In this document: one piece after another, positions 62,331 through 64,000 of the stretch | How the letters are laid out: the number at the start of each line of letters is the position of its first letter | Position numbering within the stretch: position 1 is the stretch's first letter | Assembly: GCF_000306115.2 (NCBI RefSeq) | Contig: NZ_AKWX02000020.1 | Coordinates: forward strand, 372,001 to 436,000 | Direction of reading: 5' to 3' | Source of the DNA: Leptospira wolffii serovar Khorat str. Khorat-H2 | GTDB taxonomy: Bacteria > Spirochaetota > Leptospiria > Leptospirales > Leptospiraceae | DNA length: 64,000 nucleotides | Notes under the pieces: model-generated | What the model was told of the DNA's origin: nothing | What the model saw: the letters and a program-made list of their open reading frames with translations, nothing else | Databases searched by the model: none | Program-made: the position numbers and the translations under genes

Positions 62331-63344
62331 GTGCTGAATAAAAAAACCACCCTTACCGGAAGACAGAAAGCGGCCATATTCCTAATCGCCGTAGGGTCCG
62401 ACGTATCTTCGGAGATATTCAAGCATTTACGGGAAGATGAGATCGAACAGATCACGTTCGAGATCGCCCGTCTGGATAAGATCACTCCCGAAGACAAGGA
62501 AAAGGTTCTTGTAGAATTCAACGAACTCATGATGGCCCAGGAGTTCATCTCCAACGGGGGTATCGATTTCGCCAGAGGGCTCCTCGAGAAAGCCTTGGGA
62601 AACCAGAAGGCAATCGATATCATCAATCGACTTACTTCCAGTTTGCAGGTACGTCCCTTCGATTTTATCCGTAGAACGGACCCTCAACACTTATTGAACT
62701 TTATCCAAAACGAACACCCTCAGACGATCGCTTTGATTTTATCCTATTTAGATCCTCAAAAAGCCTCCAGTATCCTTTCCGGGTTACCTCATACCATCCA
62801 GGCGGAGGTCGCTAAAAGGATCGCTACGATGGACCGGGTTTCGCCTGACGTTCTTCGAGAAGTGGAACGGGTCTTGGAGAGAAAACTTTCCACACTCGCG
62901 AGTGAGGATTACACCTCTGCGGGTGGTATCGATTCAGTCGTGGAAATTCTCAACCTGGTGGATCGGGGAACGGAGAAAACGATCATCGAGGCCTTGGAGG
63001 AAGAAGACCCGGAACTTGCGGAAGAGATCAAGAAGCGGATGTTCGTATTCGAGGATATCGTATTACTCGACGACCGAGCCATCCAGAAAGTCTTGCGAGA
63101 AGTGGATAACTCCGATCTCGCAAAAGCGCTCAAATCCGTGGATACGGAAGTGCAGGAAAAAATCTTCAAGAACATGTCTAAACGCGCCGCGAACTTGCTG
63201 CGGGAGGATATGGACTTCATGGGACCGATCCGTATCAAAGACGTGGAAGACGCTCAGCAAAAAATCGTTAATATCATTCGTAAGCTGGAAGAATCCGGAG
63301 ATATCGTCGTCGCTCGCGCAGGCGAGGACGAACTCGTTATGTGA
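62331..63344 (+). CDS. fliG: Flagellar motor switch protein FliG
   Basis: FliG is the rotor protein that couples the stator to the switch complex. The 337-residue protein has the N-terminal domain (TGRQKAAIFLIAVGSDVSSEIFKHLREDEIEQITFEIAR), the EHPQTIALILSYLDP motif near residue 125, and the C-terminal torque helix with MFVFEDIVLLDDRAIQKVLREVD near 245. GTG start. Leptospira has more than one fliG-like gene; which one this is cannot be read. Confidence 0.95.
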   Translation: MLNKKTTLTGRQKAAIFLIAVGSDVSSEIFKHLREDEIEQITFEIARLDKITPEDKEKVLVEFNELMMAQEFISNGGIDFARGLLEKALGNQKAIDIINRLTSSLQVRPFDFIRRTDPQHLLNFIQNEHPQTIALILSYLDPQKASSILSGLPHTIQAEVAKRIATMDRVSPDVLREVERVLERKLSTLASEDYTSAGGIDSVVEILNLVDRGTEKTIIEALEEEDPELAEEIKKRMFVFEDIVLLDDRAIQKVLREVDNSDLAKALKSVDTEVQEKIFKNMSKRAANLLREDMDFMGPIRIKDVEDAQQKIVNIIRKLEESGDIVVARAGEDELVM

Positions 63345-63353
63345 GGTCCCGAA

Positions 63354-64000
63354 TTGGGCCGTTATATATCCAAGAAAACATTCTTCGGGATCTGCGTCGC
63401 TTTACTCGTAATCCAATTCGGATGTATCGGAGAACAGTCTTTCTCCCAACAAGTCGATTTTGCCGATTTGGAATGGAAGGCTCATTGGGTCACAAAGCCT
63501 AAAAAAGAAAATCCTACCCCTGAAGCGAATCCGAAAGGAAAGAAAGTAGCAACTCCCGTTTCGGAAGAATGGGAAGATCTTCCCCCACTACCTTGGACTT
63601 TCACCGCGATCTATCCTATTGCCCCTGATTCTGGGGTCCATAGGATAGATGTTAAAGCCGAGTTCGATTTATCCAAAGACAATCCTCTTCTAAAAGTTCC
63701 TTCGGGATTGTATCTACCGGATATCGGAGAGAACTGGCGGATATTACTTAACGGAAACGTTTTAAAAGAAGAATGGTACGGAAACGACGGAGATTCCTTG
63801 GAAACGAAGAGAGCTCTAAAGAGCCTGATCGTTCCGATAGATTCGGGAATTCTCAAACCGGGTAAGAACGAGATCCGAATAGAATTCAAGGGAGAATCGG
63901 ATAGCAATCCATACATCCATAACGATCATTTCGGGTTTTATCATAAGAGAAACTTCCGGATCTCCTCCTTGGAAGAGATTTATAATTCCTCTTCCGAATA
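63354..64000 (+). CDS. Lipoprotein with sensor-like domain (partial, 3' end outside window)
   Basis: An open frame of 215 codons from TTG 63354, ten bases after the fliG stop, running off the window. Residues 8-24 form a signal ending IQFGC, a good lipobox. The mature region includes GENWRILLNGNVLKEEW and GKNEIRIEFKGESDSNPYIHNDHFGFY, resembling the galactose-binding-like sensor domain (7TMR-DISMED2 type) at the N-terminus of some receptors. A downstream membrane and signalling domain is expected but unseen. Confidence 0.7.
   Translation, partial: MGRYISKKTFFGICVALLVIQFGCIGEQSFSQQVDFADLEWKAHWVTKPKKENPTPEANPKGKKVATPVSEEWEDLPPLPWTFTAIYPIAPDSGVHRIDVKAEFDLSKDNPLLKVPSGLYLPDIGENWRILLNGNVLKEEWYGNDGDSLETKRALKSLIVPIDSGILKPGKNEIRIEFKGESDSNPYIHNDHFGFYHKRNFRISSLEEIYNSSSE

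Overview
The window is a stretch of a Leptospira chromosome (large replicon) that includes the replication-origin neighbourhood. The evidence is the order dnaA-dnaN-recF-DciA-like-gyrB-gyrA, a recognisable lipL21 surface lipoprotein gene nearby, a plastid-type ferredoxin-NADP reductase, relaxed spirochaetal lipoboxes, and frequent TTG/GTG starts. LipL21 points to a pathogenic or intermediate-clade Leptospira rather than a classical saprophyte; this is inference from one marker. Nothing looks like a recent large mobile island. Base composition was not counted.

Layout. 0-1.6 kb: hisB-hisH-hisA operon on the minus strand, cut by the window edge. 1.7-2.0 kb: tRNA-Leu(CAG) whose 3' end is repeated 181 bp downstream around a highly structured element. 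2.0-7.2 kb: RND pump, TolC-like protein, DUF2892 membrane protein and a CsoR/CstR-type repressor, with three copies of one operator motif. 7.3-15.6 kb: lipoprotein, acyl-CoA synthetase, Bcr/CflA transporter, a previously unlisted 59-codon gene, lpxD, fnr, PC4-like protein, and a VWA-STAS fusion. 15.7-18.6 kb: tadA-like, dnaX, ybaB/ebfC, recR. 18.6-24.4 kb: outer-membrane barrel plus solute-binding protein, PD40-OmpA protein, serS, tatD. 24.5-26.4 kb: inactive-looking LytM protein, bactofilin and YaaR-like protein in an overlapping operon. 26.4-34.0 kb: thioesterase, parB, parA, rsmG, M20 peptidase, two parS sites, mnmG. 34.1-37.4 kb: ilvE-like, holB-like, hydrolase and TetR regulator. 37.4-47.6 kb: dnaA with a hairpin-rich leader, candidate oriC, dnaN, recF, DciA-like, gyrB, gyrA, dusB. 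47.6-55.1 kb: two paralogous SH3/FG-GAP lipoproteins around a pentahaem cytochrome, further lipoproteins and lipL21. 55-64 kb: degenerate NtrC-type AAA+ protein, holA-like, maf, small envelope proteins, SDR, YciO-like protein, aldo-keto reductase, ArsC/Spx-like protein, fliG and the start of a lipoprotein sensor.

How the genes work together. The clamp (dnaN) and three clamp-loader subunits (dnaX, holB, holA) lie in one window with the initiator, a DciA-type helicase loader candidate, gyrase and the ParABS segregation system, so much of chromosome replication and partition is here. A second theme is the envelope: LpxD, LytM/bactofilin, OmpA, barrel and many lipoproteins. The most interesting signals are an A9 slippage site in dnaX with stops in both alternative frames, the repressor with a Cys-Tyr-Cys pattern and its triplicated operator, the tRNA-linked structured repeat, the catalytically dead LytM/bactofilin operon, and the AAA+ regulator lacking its sigma-54 loop and Walker B residues.
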